A stretch of DNA of 64,000 nucleotides from contig CAKPMB010000004.1 of assembly GCA_934167885.1 (NCBI GenBank), positions 27,115 through 91,114 of the forward strand, written 5' to 3'. Shown piece by piece: positions 1 through 9,774 of this stretch. The stretch is from an uncultured Bacilli bacterium. GTDB taxonomy: Bacteria; Bacillota_I; Bacilli_A; RF39; UBA660. The translations under genes and the position numbers were made by a program. The notes beneath the pieces are model-generated. The model was not told the origin of the DNA. It made no database searches and saw only the letters and a list, made by a program, of their open reading frames with translations. Positions within the stretch are counted from its first letter, which is position 1, and every line of letters starts with the position of its first letter.

Positions 1-2461
1 TATTAATTTCATCTTCATTTAATTTATTACTTTTTTTCATAACACTTAATCTTATTAATTTATACATCTCATCTAAATCAAGATTTTCAATATTATTACG
101 TAATATACCTAGTGTTTCCTGTAATAATTGTTCATTTAAATCATAATCAAACCGCACAATACCAATATCATTTTCCTTGGCAATTTTTAAGCAATTAGGC
201 ATATCTTCGTCACTACCACAAACAATAAAACTTGGTTTTTTAATAGAACCATCACTTTTTTTACGTAGAAAATCAACTTCCGTTGGTGTCATGCCATTAT
301 CAAAGAAAAAATAACTTAAATCAAATCTATTTTGATATGTGCTATTGGCTGTAAATAAAGGTCTTTCAGTATGTGATATAAAGATATCTTCATTGCCAAA
401 GGCTATCATATTAGTATCATCATCTATTTCATAAAGAGCAGTATCAGTTAAAGACATTGAATAAGGTGAAAAACAACTTTCATATGTTGTGCAAACATAA
501 TTAGCATATTGTTCATCACGTAGTTCTTTATCTTTAAATAAACTATTAAATGGTTGAATAGCAACTTTATTGTTTTTATTAAAATCAAGACGATGTGAAA
601 ATAAAGTAAAATCAACCCCTTCTAAATGATATATTTTAACGCCATCAATAGTTTCAACTCTTCCTTCTTTAGCTAATTTTTCTCTATCCAATTTATTTCT
701 AACAAAAGACTTAGCATATAAATCTTTTAAATTATCAATGATAGTGTCATATCGATATTCTGGTCTTAGAGTATCATAATTTTTTGATAAAATTTCGCGA
801 AATTTGCGAAGAGTTCTTTCATCTTCACAATCACAAAGACGTTTTAGAGTTATAAAAAAAGTAATACAGCCATCAATGTATCGTGATTCAATACTACCTT
901 CATCATAAAATGTCTGTAAATAGATTAAATCATCTAAGAATAAAAAGGCATCTGAAAGGTTCCAAACATCCAAAGCATCCCCGGCTGTTAAGTATAAACA
1001 TATTTTATCTTTATCAGTTAAATCTGTCTTAGAAACCTTATTTTTATATAGTTTATCGTAATGCAAAATATCATTAAGATGTAAATTTTTATCTTTCAAA
1101 TAAATAGCAATAGATAAATTACTAATAATTAAATCATTTATCTCACAATCATTTAATTCCTTTAATAATTCCAAATTATCTTGAAAAAAATCTGCTACCT
1201 TAATAAAAAAGTAAAAATCAAAAGTTCGAATTATCTTACGCTCACTTCTAAATAACCAATCATATATTTCTTTATATTTTTTAACACTAATAACTTTAAA
1301 CATTCCTGCTAAGTCTAAATAATAATCATTAAGTATAACTTGATCAACTAAAATATCAGTGACTTCTTTAGAAAAATACTTAACAAATTCATCTGTTAAA
1401 CCTCGATATGCCGATGTAATTCGTTTAAATAATGGTAAATTGTAAGGATTAGGCTCATTTTTATATTTATCTTCAAAATATTTGATTAATCTTTCATTTT
1501 TCATTAACAAAGAATTAGTTATTATACCTACTTCTAAATTATTATCAATAATATTATCAACAATTATATTTTCACATTCAATAGATAAAGCAATATCCAT
1601 TCTTAAAATTGCATCATCATTTTTATTTATTAGGGTATTTTTAATGATTTCAGGATAATCTAATAATCCTACGTAATCACCACTTTGGTATACATAGTTT
1701 TTACTGATTAAACAGGCAATAACCTTATCATCTATCGATAAATGGGTAGTAATATATTCAACATTTTTTATATCTATTTCAAGCAAATAAACAATAAAAG
1801 CTGGTGGAATAATATTCGCTACTTTCTTCATATATTCTTCTTTAGGAATATAATTAATACTCTTTAAATAATCAATAACCTCATCAGTAAAAGAATAAAT
1901 AGTTAAATACCTAAAATTATCAATGTCTTCTTTTAAAAAGGCGATAACAAAATTAGAATTAGTTAATAAAGTCATATTACTTAGATAAAACATTTTATTT
2001 TCAATAATATAATTAATAACTTCATCGTTATATGCTATCCTTGTAAACTTAGTAATACTGCGAGGAACACTTTTAAGGTATAACAATAAAGATATAGGAT
2101 TATTTAGTGCATATCCAATGACATCTTCTTCATTATAGACATAAGTATTTTCATAATACTTTTTAAAAACTTCTTCAAGTAATGAATTTTGAATATGCAT
2201 CAAGACTATAGAAAAGGCATGAACGTTTTTTTTAGCAAGTTCCAAAGTAAAGCCCATATTTCCTAATAACATATAAGCTCGTGGTGGTATATCGTCAAGT
2301 CTATCAATATAATCGTATAAGATTTTTTCTTTTAAACTACGTGGATAAGATTTTGAAAATATTTCATCATCTAATAAATCAAATAAATTCACCTTAACTT
2401 TATCTGAAACCGGTTCACCTTCTAATATTTTTTTAATAAGTTCTTGTTCCTCTTTTTTCAT
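1..2461 (-). CDS. large hypothetical protein, 3' end outside window
   Basis: I translated this frame by hand from an ATG at 2461 to the left edge. It gives 820 codons without a stop, in the same phase at both ends, so the gene is open and truncated only by the window. The start is preceded by an AGGTG-type ribosome site. The product is acidic and rich in Leu, Ile, Asp, Asn and Tyr, with no signal peptide or membrane segment noticed, so it is probably a cytoplasmic helical-repeat-like protein. I do not recognise a family. It is the last gene of the minus-strand run that starts at trpS. Confidence 0.75.
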   Translation of the reverse strand, partial: MKKEEQELIKKILEGEPVSDKVKVNLFDLLDDEIFSKSYPRSLKEKILYDYIDRLDDIPPRAYMLLGNMGFTLELAKKNVHAFSIVLMHIQNSLLEEVFKKYYENTYVYNEEDVIGYALNNPISLLLYLKSVPRSITKFTRIAYNDEVINYIIENKMFYLSNMTLLTNSNFVIAFLKEDIDNFRYLTIYSFTDEVIDYLKSINYIPKEEYMKKVANIIPPAFIVYLLEIDIKNVEYITTHLSIDDKVIACLISKNYVYQSGDYVGLLDYPEIIKNTLINKNDDAILRMDIALSIECENIIVDNIIDNNLEVGIITNSLLMKNERLIKYFEDKYKNEPNPYNLPLFKRITSAYRGLTDEFVKYFSKEVTDILVDQVILNDYYLDLAGMFKVISVKKYKEIYDWLFRSERKIIRTFDFYFFIKVADFFQDNLELLKELNDCEINDLIISNLSIAIYLKDKNLHLNDILHYDKLYKNKVSKTDLTDKDKICLYLTAGDALDVWNLSDAFLFLDDLIYLQTFYDEGSIESRYIDGCITFFITLKRLCDCEDERTLRKFREILSKNYDTLRPEYRYDTIIDNLKDLYAKSFVRNKLDREKLAKEGRVETIDGVKIYHLEGVDFTLFSHRLDFNKNNKVAIQPFNSLFKDKELRDEQYANYVCTTYESCFSPYSMSLTDTALYEIDDDTNMIAFGNEDIFISHTERPLFTANSTYQNRFDLSYFFFDNGMTPTEVDFLRKKSDGSIKKPSFIVCGSDEDMPNCLKIAKENDIGIVRFDYDLNEQLLQETLGILRNNIENLDLDEMYKLIRLSVMKKSNKLNEDEIN

Positions 2462-2526
2462 ATTCACCTACCATAAAAGTATAACATTAAATACATCTAT
2501 TAACAACCAAATTGCTAATAAAAAAA

Positions 2527-3078
2527 TTAATCTTGTTTTCTTTCAATAACAAGATTAATTTCATCTGTATCCATAATATATGATCCTAAAAGACCGTTAT
2601 TTAGATCAATCGTTTTATTAGGATTATCCATAATTTTATCTATATAATCATCAAGTGGAAAAATAAATTCATTATTAAGATTAATAATAATTTCAAAATA
2701 CTTACAAGCGATATCTAAATTAGGTGAATCGCCATCTAAAATTAAACCCATCTGATAAATATTATCATCATTCATAGTAATAAATAACAAAATATCTTGA
2801 TATATTCCAAGATAATAAGTATCATCCTCTTTAGTCAAAAATGAAAGATCACACGGATATAACTCTTCATTATTATTAACTATATCTATGAATTTTAACA
2901 ACGTGTCATAAGCCTTAATTTTTGGTAAATAAATAGTTCTATCATTATAATTAGTATTATTGCTGGCAACGACATCACGTGGAAGAAAAAAATTATAAAG
3001 TAAAACAATATTTACACATGATAATAATATAGTTCCTATAATTAAAAATATTCTATTATGCTTCTTTAAATAATTCAT
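2527..3078 (-). CDS. membrane-anchored hypothetical protein
   Basis: This 183-residue protein has a basic N-terminus (MNYLKKHNR) and one hydrophobic segment at about residues 10-31, then a polar domain rich in Asp, Asn and Ile that should face outside. No lipobox follows the segment, so it is an uncleaved anchor or a signal peptide. A GGGGGG ribosome site sits just upstream of the ATG. It lies 17 bp after the PAP2 gene and is probably co-transcribed with it. I do not recognise a family. Confidence 0.7.
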   Translation of the reverse strand: MNYLKKHNRIFLIIGTILLSCVNIVLLYNFFLPRDVVASNNTNYNDRTIYLPKIKAYDTLLKFIDIVNNNEELYPCDLSFLTKEDDTYYLGIYQDILLFITMNDDNIYQMGLILDGDSPNLDIACKYFEIIINLNNEFIFPLDDYIDKIMDNPNKTIDLNNGLLGSYIMDTDEINLVIERKQD

Positions 3079-3095
3079 AGACCCCCCATAATAAA

Positions 3096-3737
3096 TTAAA
3101 TCTTCACTTTCTTACAAATATTAGAAACAAAGGATAACTTTAACGTCTTTGTTAAAATAATACTTATCATTACGACAATTAAAGCCGCATAAACATCCCA
3201 TATAACATGTTGTTTTATAAAAAGTGTTGACAAAATAATTAAAATATTTATTATTAAATTTAATAATTTATAATACCATTTAATGTTTTTATTCACTGAT
3301 CCATAATAAATGAATAAAAAACACATAACGCAGTGCATACTAGGTAGACAATTAACATTTGGTGCATCGGTAATATAAATAAACTTAACTAGAAAAGAAC
3401 TTAAATCATCAACAATTAATGGTTGACGTTCAATTATTGTTGGATATACCACAAATATAATATTACCTATTAAAATGGCCATTAACAAAGATTTAACATA
3501 ATCATAAAAACTGTTTTTATCTTTAAAATAAATTATATATGGCACTAAAATTAACATTAAATACCATAAATAATAAAAATAAACAAAATCACAGACCATT
3601 GGCAAAGATGTATCAAAATAACTAGTTAAAACTATTGGGTTAGTGGCCAATAGTTTTGTAAAAAAATATAAAAAACTTTGAAATAATACTAGAGATATTA
3701 TAAAAATAATAACTCGATAATTAATTTTATGTTTCAT
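3096..3737 (-). CDS. PAP2-superfamily membrane phosphatase
   Basis: A 213-residue protein with about six hydrophobic segments. The PAP2 signature is visible late in the sequence: LPSMHCVM supplies the PSxxH motif and KQHVIWD supplies the His/Asp of the last motif, although the usual SR before it reads ST. PAP2 membrane enzymes dephosphorylate lipid pyrophosphates such as undecaprenyl-PP, or transfer inositol phosphate. The next gene upstream, 9 bp away, encodes a DUF368 polyprenyl-phosphate transporter, which favours a role in lipid-carrier recycling. The substrate is inferred from context. Confidence 0.75.
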   Translation of the reverse strand: MKHKINYRVIIFIISLVLFQSFLYFFTKLLATNPIVLTSYFDTSLPMVCDFVYFYYLWYLMLILVPYIIYFKDKNSFYDYVKSLLMAILIGNIIFVVYPTIIERQPLIVDDLSSFLVKFIYITDAPNVNCLPSMHCVMCFLFIYYGSVNKNIKWYYKLLNLIINILIILSTLFIKQHVIWDVYAALIVVMISIILTKTLKLSFVSNICKKVKI

Positions 3738-3746
3738 ACAACCTTA

Positions 3747-4622
3747 TCAACTTACTTTTTTATACCATGGTAATTGTTTTAACTTCTCAAGACCTAGAAC
3801 AAAAATAACACCAATTATAAAGTATCCTATATAAAATTCATTAAAACTCATAGGTTCCCGTGGAACTTCAAGCGTTGTTGGGCCAATAACAATAGCATAA
3901 AGCGATCCAATCATCATTCCAATTATGGCATAAATAGTTTTAGACCGATGTTTTACAAGCATGTTTTTTATTCCTCTTAATGATACAAAAACACCTAAAA
4001 TAACACCAATACCAAATACTAATAATAGGAAAAAACCATTAAAATTTAAATGTAATAAATCTTTTAAAGCCGTAATAATTGGAATATATAATCCAAACGA
4101 TAATAGAACGGTTGACCCCGATATACCAGGTAAAACCATTGCAGATATAGCTAACATACCAGCAACTATTATATATAAAATATTGCCAAATGTTAGATGT
4201 GATACCGAGATATTAGCACTAAACTTCATAATTGATAAAACCACAATTAAAGCAATACCAATGAAAGCAAAGAAAATATTTTTGTAATCTTCTTTTAAAG
4301 CCTTCTTTTCCTCAATAATTATTAGTGGAATCGCTCCTATAATAAAACCTAGAAATAATGAACTAACCTTATAAATACCACTATCAAACACACTAGCAAG
4401 AATAGAAACAGCAAGGGCCATACCAACAACCCAACCTATTCCCAATTTAGCTAAAAACTTTATAGCATCAATACGTTCTTGCTTCGTTCCTTTGATTAAA
4501 TAATTTAATGAATTAATAAACTTATCATAAAAACCCATTAAAAAAGCAATAGTTCCTCCACTTACACCCGGCACACTATCAGCTAGTGCCATCATAAAAC
4601 CTTGAATAAAATTTATAAACAT
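3747..4622 (-). CDS. DUF368 (PopT-like) polyprenyl-phosphate transporter
   Basis: A 291-residue polytopic protein with the family hallmarks PGVSGGTIAFLMGFYDK near residue 18 and LPGISGSTVLLSFGLY near residue 163. These form the inverted duplicated motif of DUF368. Members of this family have been shown to move undecaprenyl phosphate back across the membrane for reuse in wall synthesis. Length is normal for the family. The start is preceded by AGGAGG. It is followed within 10 bp by a PAP2 phosphatase, so the pair may dephosphorylate and return the lipid carrier; that coupling is my inference. Confidence 0.85.
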   Translation of the reverse strand: MFINFIQGFMMALADSVPGVSGGTIAFLMGFYDKFINSLNYLIKGTKQERIDAIKFLAKLGIGWVVGMALAVSILASVFDSGIYKVSSLFLGFIIGAIPLIIIEEKKALKEDYKNIFFAFIGIALIVVLSIMKFSANISVSHLTFGNILYIIVAGMLAISAMVLPGISGSTVLLSFGLYIPIITALKDLLHLNFNGFFLLLVFGIGVILGVFVSLRGIKNMLVKHRSKTIYAIIGMMIGSLYAIVIGPTTLEVPREPMSFNEFYIGYFIIGVIFVLGLEKLKQLPWYKKVS

Positions 4623-4669
4623 TATATCCTCCTAATTAAGTATATCATTTATTCTTTCCAATATAAATA

Positions 4670-5362
4670 TTATTTAATATTTAGAATTATTTCTTTTAAA
4701 AACTTCGCAACTTGTTGACAACTAATATTTAAGAACTCTTCATATGTTATTTCATTGTTACCAGATAAAACATCAGAAATAGATCTAATAATTAAGAAAG
4801 GTATACCACTTAAATAGCATGTTTGCGCGATACTAGCTCCTTCCATTTCAACACACAATGCTCCGAATTTACGATTTATTTTCTCGCCCATAGCAACATT
4901 TGTGCAGAAAATATCACCAGAAGCAATAGTTCCAAGCATAACATTAAAGTTTGTTTTTTCCCTAACATCTTCAGCAAGACGCACTAAATACTCATCACTT
5001 TCTAAATAAACCCCAACGTTAGGAATATATCCTTTTTCATGGTTAAAAGCTGTAATATCAAAATCATGTTGAACTAAATTCTTACCAATAACAATATCTA
5101 AAACCTTAAGCGAAGACGTTAAAGCTCCGGCAACTCCAATATTAATAATACAGAAAACATCCATATTATCAATTAAAATTTGCGTGGCCCTGGATGCATT
5201 AACTTTACCAACACCACAGACTGTTAAAATACACAAATTATCCCCTAACATTCCCTCACAAAATTTTAAATCAAATATGTTATATTCTTTTAAAACAGTA
5301 ACAAAAGGCTTAAAGGCCTCTAGTTCTTCATCCATCGCAAAGATGATACCAATTTTCTTCAT
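4670..5362 (-). CDS. mtnN: 5'-methylthioadenosine/S-adenosylhomocysteine nucleosidase
   Basis: A 230-residue protein of normal family length. The N-terminus (IGIIFAMDEELEAF) carries the base-binding Glu. VEMEGASIAQ near residue 172 and RSISDVLSGN near residue 194 carry the ribose-binding Glu and the catalytic Asp of the MTA/SAH nucleosidase family. The enzyme cleaves the glycosidic bond of MTA and SAH, releasing adenine, and feeds methionine salvage and methyl-cycle detoxification in the cytoplasm. It starts 9 bp after the trpS stop and is probably in the same transcript. Confidence 0.92.
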   Translation of the reverse strand: MKKIGIIFAMDEELEAFKPFVTVLKEYNIFDLKFCEGMLGDNLCILTVCGVGKVNASRATQILIDNMDVFCIINIGVAGALTSSLKVLDIVIGKNLVQHDFDITAFNHEKGYIPNVGVYLESDEYLVRLAEDVREKTNFNVMLGTIASGDIFCTNVAMGEKINRKFGALCVEMEGASIAQTCYLSGIPFLIIRSISDVLSGNNEITYEEFLNISCQQVAKFLKEIILNIK

Positions 5363-5371
5363 ATACTACCT

Positions 5372-6415
5372 TTAATCAAAATAATCGAGCATCATTGCTT
5401 TTTTTACTTCCCTTAATGTTTCTTGAGCTTTAAGACGAGCTTTAGCAGTTCCTTTACGTAAAACATCATAAACATATTCTTTATTTTGAGATAGTTGTTC
5501 ACGCTTTTCACGAATAGGTTTTAATTCTTCTTGCAAAACATCATTTAAGAATTTCTTAATTTTAACATCACCCAAACCACCTCTTTGGTAATGGGCTTTT
5601 AATTCATCAAGATTCTTATATTCTGGTAAATATTTTTCAAAAGAGTCTTCCTTACAAAAAATATCTAAATAAGTGAATACAACATTACCTTCAACCTTAC
5701 CAGGATCATCTATTTTAATGTGGTTAGGATCAGTATACATAGAAAATACTTTTCTTCTTATTTCTTCAGCAGAATCTTTCAAATAAATACAATTATCAAG
5801 TGATTTACTCATTTTAGCATTACCATCAATTCCAACTAAACGACGTTCATTAACATTTTCAGGCAACAATTCATATGGTTCAACTAATGTATTGCCATAA
5901 ATACTATTAAACTTTCGAACGATTTCACGAGCTTGTTCAAGCATTGGTAATTGATCTTCCCCCACAGGAACAATATTAGCCTTAAAAGCTGTAATATCCG
6001 CTGTCTGACTTACAGGATATGTAAAGAAACCAACCGGAATACTTTCTTCAAACCCACGTAATTTAATTTCTTCTTTAACCGTTGGATTACGATAAAGTCT
6101 TGAAACTGTTACAAGATTCATATAATAGAAAGTAAGTTCAGTTAATTCAGGCACTTCAGATTGAATAAAATAATTTACTTTATCAGGATCAATTCCACAT
6201 GCTAAATTATCAAGAGCAACTTCAAAAACATTATCACGAACCTTTTGAGGATTTTCAAAATTATCCGTTAGAGCTTGCGCATCTGCCGCAAATAAATACA
6301 TTTCATCATAATTACCTTCATTTTGTAATTTAACTCTATTTTTTAATGAACCAACATAATGTCCTATATGTAATGGTCCAGTTGGTCTTTCACCAGTTAA
6401 TACAACTCTTTTCAT
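5372..6415 (-). CDS. trpS: tryptophanyl-tRNA synthetase
   Basis: A class I aminoacyl-tRNA synthetase that charges tRNA-Trp. The HIGH signature appears as [12 protein letters not shown] near the N-terminus and the KMSKS loop as AKMSKSLDN near residue 203. I chose the ATG at 6415, giving 347 residues and starting [13 protein letters not shown]. The open frame runs 14 codons further upstream, but family members start here and an AATGGAGA ribosome site precedes this ATG. Expression should be controlled by the T-box leader directly upstream. MTA/SAH nucleosidase and the genes after it follow closely. Confidence 0.95.
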   Translation of the reverse strand: MKRVVLTGERPTGPLHIGHYVGSLKNRVKLQNEGNYDEMYLFAADAQALTDNFENPQKVRDNVFEVALDNLACGIDPDKVNYFIQSEVPELTELTFYYMNLVTVSRLYRNPTVKEEIKLRGFEESIPVGFFTYPVSQTADITAFKANIVPVGEDQLPMLEQAREIVRKFNSIYGNTLVEPYELLPENVNERRLVGIDGNAKMSKSLDNCIYLKDSAEEIRRKVFSMYTDPNHIKIDDPGKVEGNVVFTYLDIFCKEDSFEKYLPEYKNLDELKAHYQRGGLGDVKIKKFLNDVLQEELKPIREKREQLSQNKEYVYDVLRKGTAKARLKAQETLREVKKAMMLDYFD

Positions 6416-6461
6416 AAAAATTCTCCATTTCTTTTTTATTTTCAATATAACCACCAAAACT

Positions 6462-6684
6462 AAAAAAAATCCTACCCTAATATAGGGTAAGATTAAACTT
6501 ATGCCACCTTATATTGCACCATCATGCAACTTTTGTTAACGAAGTTAATTCTTCGGACGATTATACTAAAATTTCCAATCATCTTTCATCAGCCCATTCA
6601 CTATTTATTGTTTGTAATTTTCCACCAACCAATTACTCTCTATTAAACTAAAAAAATAGTTACTACTCTGAATCAACAATTTAT
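6462..6684 (-). promoter_or_regulatory. T-box leader of trpS with attenuator terminator
   Basis: The leader between the promoter and trpS ends in a T-box core (AAGGTGGCA on the minus strand, near 6502-6510) followed by a terminator: TACCCT/AGGGTA stem at 6473-6489 and a T8 tract at 6462-6470. In T-boxes the UGGN bulge pairs with the tRNA NCCA end. UGGC here matches a G discriminator, as expected for tRNA-Trp. A UGG that could be the Trp specifier lies at 6594-6596, but I could not prove the specifier-loop pairing. Uncharged tRNA-Trp should favour the antiterminator. Confidence 0.8.
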
Positions 6685-6690
6685 AGACCA

Positions 6691-6719
6691 ATTATAATAA
6701 AAAGATTAAGGTTTGTCAA
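6691..6719 (-). promoter_or_regulatory. sigma-A-type promoter of trpS
   Basis: TTGACA (6714-6719) and TATAAT (6691-6696) on the minus strand are both consensus and are separated by exactly 17 bp. The predicted start near 6684 yields a leader of about 270 nt, a usual size for a full T-box. Confidence 0.85.
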
Positions 6720-6763
6720 ATACTAAAAATAAAAAAGAACATAAATAGTTCTTTCATACAAAA

Positions 6764-6840
6764 TGGCGTCCCCGATTGGAATCGAACCAACGGCCTATTG
6801 CTTAGGAGGCAATCGCTCTATCCTACTGAGCTACGAGGAC
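6764..6840 (-). tRNA. tRNA-Arg (anticodon CCT)
   Basis: A 77-nt cloverleaf with encoded CCA. The acceptor arm pairs GTCCTCG with CGGGGAC, the anticodon loop is CTCCTAA (anticodon CCT, reads AGG), and the T-loop is TTCGATT. It lies between the trpS leader and lactate dehydrogenase and is transcribed on the minus strand. Confidence 0.95.
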
Positions 6841-6921
6841 ATAACAAGGATATTATATCATATTAACAATTTATTTTGCAAAAAATATTACAAACAATTA
6901 TAATATGAGTAGGAGGATAAA

Positions 6922-7833
6922 ATGAATAATAAAGTAGTAATTGTTGGTTGTGGTAATGTCGGAATGAGTTATGCCTATTCGCTTCTTAATCAAAGAACAT
7001 ATGTTAATGAATTGGTATTAATTGATATTAATACAAACAAAACCATTGGTGAAGCAATGGATTTAAATCATGGGCTTGCCTATTCACCTTCAAAAATAAA
7101 AATTTATGCTGGTGACTATAATGACTGTCATGATGCCAAAATAGTAGTTATTGCCGCGGGGGCTAATCAAAATGTTGGTGAAACCAGAATGGATTTAATT
7201 TATAAAAATAGTAATATTTTCAAGGATATTATTAATAAAATTATGAATAGTGGTTTTAAGGGCATATTTATTATTGCAACTAACCCTGTTGATGTTTTAA
7301 CATATCAAACATGGCTTTATTCTAAAATGGAACCTAATAAAGTTATTGGAACCGGAACAACACTTGATACTGCGAGACTTCGCTATGAGATAAGCGAAAA
7401 AATCCATATAAGTCCTAAAAATGTGCATGCTTATGTTTTAGGCGAACATGGTGATAGTGAATTTGTCTCTTGGAGAAATAGTATGATTGGGGCTAATAAC
7501 ATAAATGAATTTATTAGTGAAACTGAAAAAGATGAAATAGAAGAAAAAGTTCGCACAATGGCCTATGATATCATTAATCGCAAAGGTAATACGAGCTATG
7601 GTATTGGTATGAGTCTAACTAGAATAACCAATGCTATTTTAGGAGATGAAAACACTATCCTAACTATATCATCATATGATCCAATAAATAAAATATTTAT
7701 AGGCTATCCAACAATTATCAATAAAAATGGAGCGGATAGAAGATTAGATATGCATCTTTCAGAAAATGAAAAGATTAAAATGGAAACTTCTATAAAAACT
7801 ATTAAGGAAGCAATTAGTAAAATAGCTAATTGA
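6922..7833 (+). CDS. ldh: L-lactate dehydrogenase
   Basis: A 303-residue NAD-dependent dehydrogenase of the LDH/MDH family, reducing pyruvate to lactate to regenerate NAD+ in fermentation. The Rossmann fold starts with VVIVGCGNVGMSYAYSLL. The loop with the substrate Arg reads GETRMDLI, and the catalytic His lies in GEHGDSEFVSW. The absence of the malate-specific loop favours lactate. An AGGAGG site lies 6 nt before the ATG. It stands alone on the plus strand between minus-strand genes. LDH versus MDH specificity is inferred. Confidence 0.88.
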   Translation: MNNKVVIVGCGNVGMSYAYSLLNQRTYVNELVLIDINTNKTIGEAMDLNHGLAYSPSKIKIYAGDYNDCHDAKIVVIAAGANQNVGETRMDLIYKNSNIFKDIINKIMNSGFKGIFIIATNPVDVLTYQTWLYSKMEPNKVIGTGTTLDTARLRYEISEKIHISPKNVHAYVLGEHGDSEFVSWRNSMIGANNINEFISETEKDEIEEKVRTMAYDIINRKGNTSYGIGMSLTRITNAILGDENTILTISSYDPINKIFIGYPTIINKNGADRRLDMHLSENEKIKMETSIKTIKEAISKIAN

Positions 7834-7863
7834 AATTAAACTTAATAGTTTTTTTTCATAGAA

Positions 7864-7888
7864 AAAAGGACCAAATTAGTCCTTTTAA
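7864..7888 (-). terminator. bidirectional terminator between ldh and the 617-residue surface protein gene
   Basis: An AAAAGGAC/GTCCTTTT stem with a 7-nt loop. On the minus strand it ends in six T residues; on the plus strand it is followed by an A/T-rich run, so it can stop ldh transcripts as well. Confidence 0.75.
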
Positions 7889-7889
7889 A

Positions 7890-9743
7890 TTAATATTGTT
7901 TTAATACAACAAATGTGGCATAAACATCTTGATCTTCCGTAACATTGACAGTAAATATTGAACCATTCTTATTAAATGTGCCTCCACGTTGCATAATACC
8001 TTTATTATTTAGTGTTATATTACCATTTTGCCATTGACCATTTAAAGAATAATTACGAACATGTTCTAACACACCATCACCTAACTTAAATACTTGTAAG
8101 TAATTAGCAAGTTCACTATTAGTTATTTCGCCACTATATGGAACATATGAATATTTTGTATAAAAACTATCATCAACAGTAAGAGGTGATGTGCCATCTT
8201 CATTCATAAAAATTCCCATAACTGTTTTTGCTTGACCACCAGCCATATCATATATTCCATAGATTGTGCCGGTTGTGGAAGCACCTGCTCCTTTGTATCC
8301 TATTGGATATTCAATAGCATTTGTCTTATGTGTAACAACAGTTAAATCATTATAATAAACATCTTTTAAACTTGAAACATTAATACTGGTTGAACTAGTA
8401 GTATAGTTTGTAGAGCGTCCTGTAAAGTAATTAGAAGCATTATTATAAACACGTGACCAAGATTTAATCGTATTGTTAAGATACATTGAATTAGTGCTTT
8501 TACCATAAGGACTATTAGTTAGTATTAAAATAGCTCCCCATTCCATACTATCAATAGCTTTTGTTTGATAACCTTTCATATTATCGTAAAGCCATGTTTT
8601 ATCATTAAAATTTGAAGTATTAGCAAAACCATATGGATTATTTTCACCAGTCATCTTACGAATATTACCAGTTGATATATTACTGCTTGTTGATAAAGAT
8701 ACATCTGGTCTTATTGTAGCATTAGATGAATATGATGAAGCGAATTTAGAAACCCACATGCCTTCTTTTGATAAAGAAGGATGATGATAAGTGCTTAAAT
8801 TATTATAAATATTGCCATAAGTTGTATCATTGCATATTTCACTATACAAATGCTTATCAACATTGTTAGAAATACTATCAACGCAACTAACCGTTCCCTT
8901 TAAGTTAGTATATTTATCACCTTTAAAAATAACATTTATAGGTTTTTCTAAAGAAGTTTCCCCGTTTGCACTGACAATATAATATTTATACTCTGGAATA
9001 TAGACAAAAAAGGCATTAATATCACTCATTGCAATTTCAGTTCCAGGCGCACTTTTTAATAATTCTTCACGACGTTCTGGAATAATGGTTACTGCATTAG
9101 CCCAACGATAATTATCATAATCATACCAAATATTATCTTTATCTTGATTGTTAACGTCTGCTATACGCCAAATACCTTCGGTATTGCTAGTAGCCTCATA
9201 ATAAACGGCTATCATATTACTTGGTAAATAATCTTTGGGGTTGGTTGCTCCTGAGTGATCATAATTCAAACTATCATTTATATAGCTATAATTCATAATT
9301 TTGTCAAAATATTCAACACTACTTTCTTGACATTTAAAACTAACATCAACATCCTTGTCCGTATTATTTCGAATCACAACTGTTAATTTTTTAGTTTCAC
9401 TTCCTAGAATCTCCCCTACTTGATCCCCACTTGTTTTGTATACAGCAACACCTGTATCTACCTTCGTATGTAAAATTCTATAATATTGTTTTACTATTGA
9501 AATATTAGTTATATCTATATCAATACTCTTTTCACTATTAGCCGCTACTTTAATTGAATCATTCACTAAATCATTTGATTTAATAAAGACTACACTACTA
9601 TTAATACTAATAGATGATACATCGTCTTTTAACTGTTTTACAACAAATATACCATATGTATAATATAAGCCAACTATTAAGAAATTAACCATAACAAACA
9701 ACATTACATATTCTTTTTTTATATTAACATTCCTTCTTAACAT
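7890..9743 (-). CDS. membrane-anchored surface protein with sulfatase-modifying-factor-like C-terminal part
   Basis: A 617-residue protein with one N-terminal membrane segment (about residues 14-34) and a large Ser/Thr/Asn-rich exterior. The motif YGIYDMAGGQAKTVMG near residue 490 resembles the GxYDMxGNVxEW core of formylglycine-generating-enzyme-like (FGE/C-type-lectin-like) domains. That fold is also the usual host of DGR variable repeats. There is no GC-rich variable-repeat end here and no match to the cassettes at 56-58 kb. The function is unknown; it may be an adhesin or surface binding protein. It is separated from the penicillin-binding protein gene by about 30 bp. Confidence 0.7.
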   Translation of the reverse strand: MLRRNVNIKKEYVMLFVMVNFLIVGLYYTYGIFVVKQLKDDVSSISINSSVVFIKSNDLVNDSIKVAANSEKSIDIDITNISIVKQYYRILHTKVDTGVAVYKTSGDQVGEILGSETKKLTVVIRNNTDKDVDVSFKCQESSVEYFDKIMNYSYINDSLNYDHSGATNPKDYLPSNMIAVYYEATSNTEGIWRIADVNNQDKDNIWYDYDNYRWANAVTIIPERREELLKSAPGTEIAMSDINAFFVYIPEYKYYIVSANGETSLEKPINVIFKGDKYTNLKGTVSCVDSISNNVDKHLYSEICNDTTYGNIYNNLSTYHHPSLSKEGMWVSKFASSYSSNATIRPDVSLSTSSNISTGNIRKMTGENNPYGFANTSNFNDKTWLYDNMKGYQTKAIDSMEWGAILILTNSPYGKSTNSMYLNNTIKSWSRVYNNASNYFTGRSTNYTTSSTSINVSSLKDVYYNDLTVVTHKTNAIEYPIGYKGAGASTTGTIYGIYDMAGGQAKTVMGIFMNEDGTSPLTVDDSFYTKYSYVPYSGEITNSELANYLQVFKLGDGVLEHVRNYSLNGQWQNGNITLNNKGIMQRGGTFNKNGSIFTVNVTEDQDVYATFVVLKQY

Positions 9744-9774
9744 ATTTACATATCCTCCACATATATTATAACAT

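Noticed and set aside
7831..7833. Possible TGA-as-Trp recoding, given the Mollicutes-like composition
   Set aside because: TGA ends several well-defined genes, including ldh, at the expected family length, and Trp is encoded by TGG throughout.
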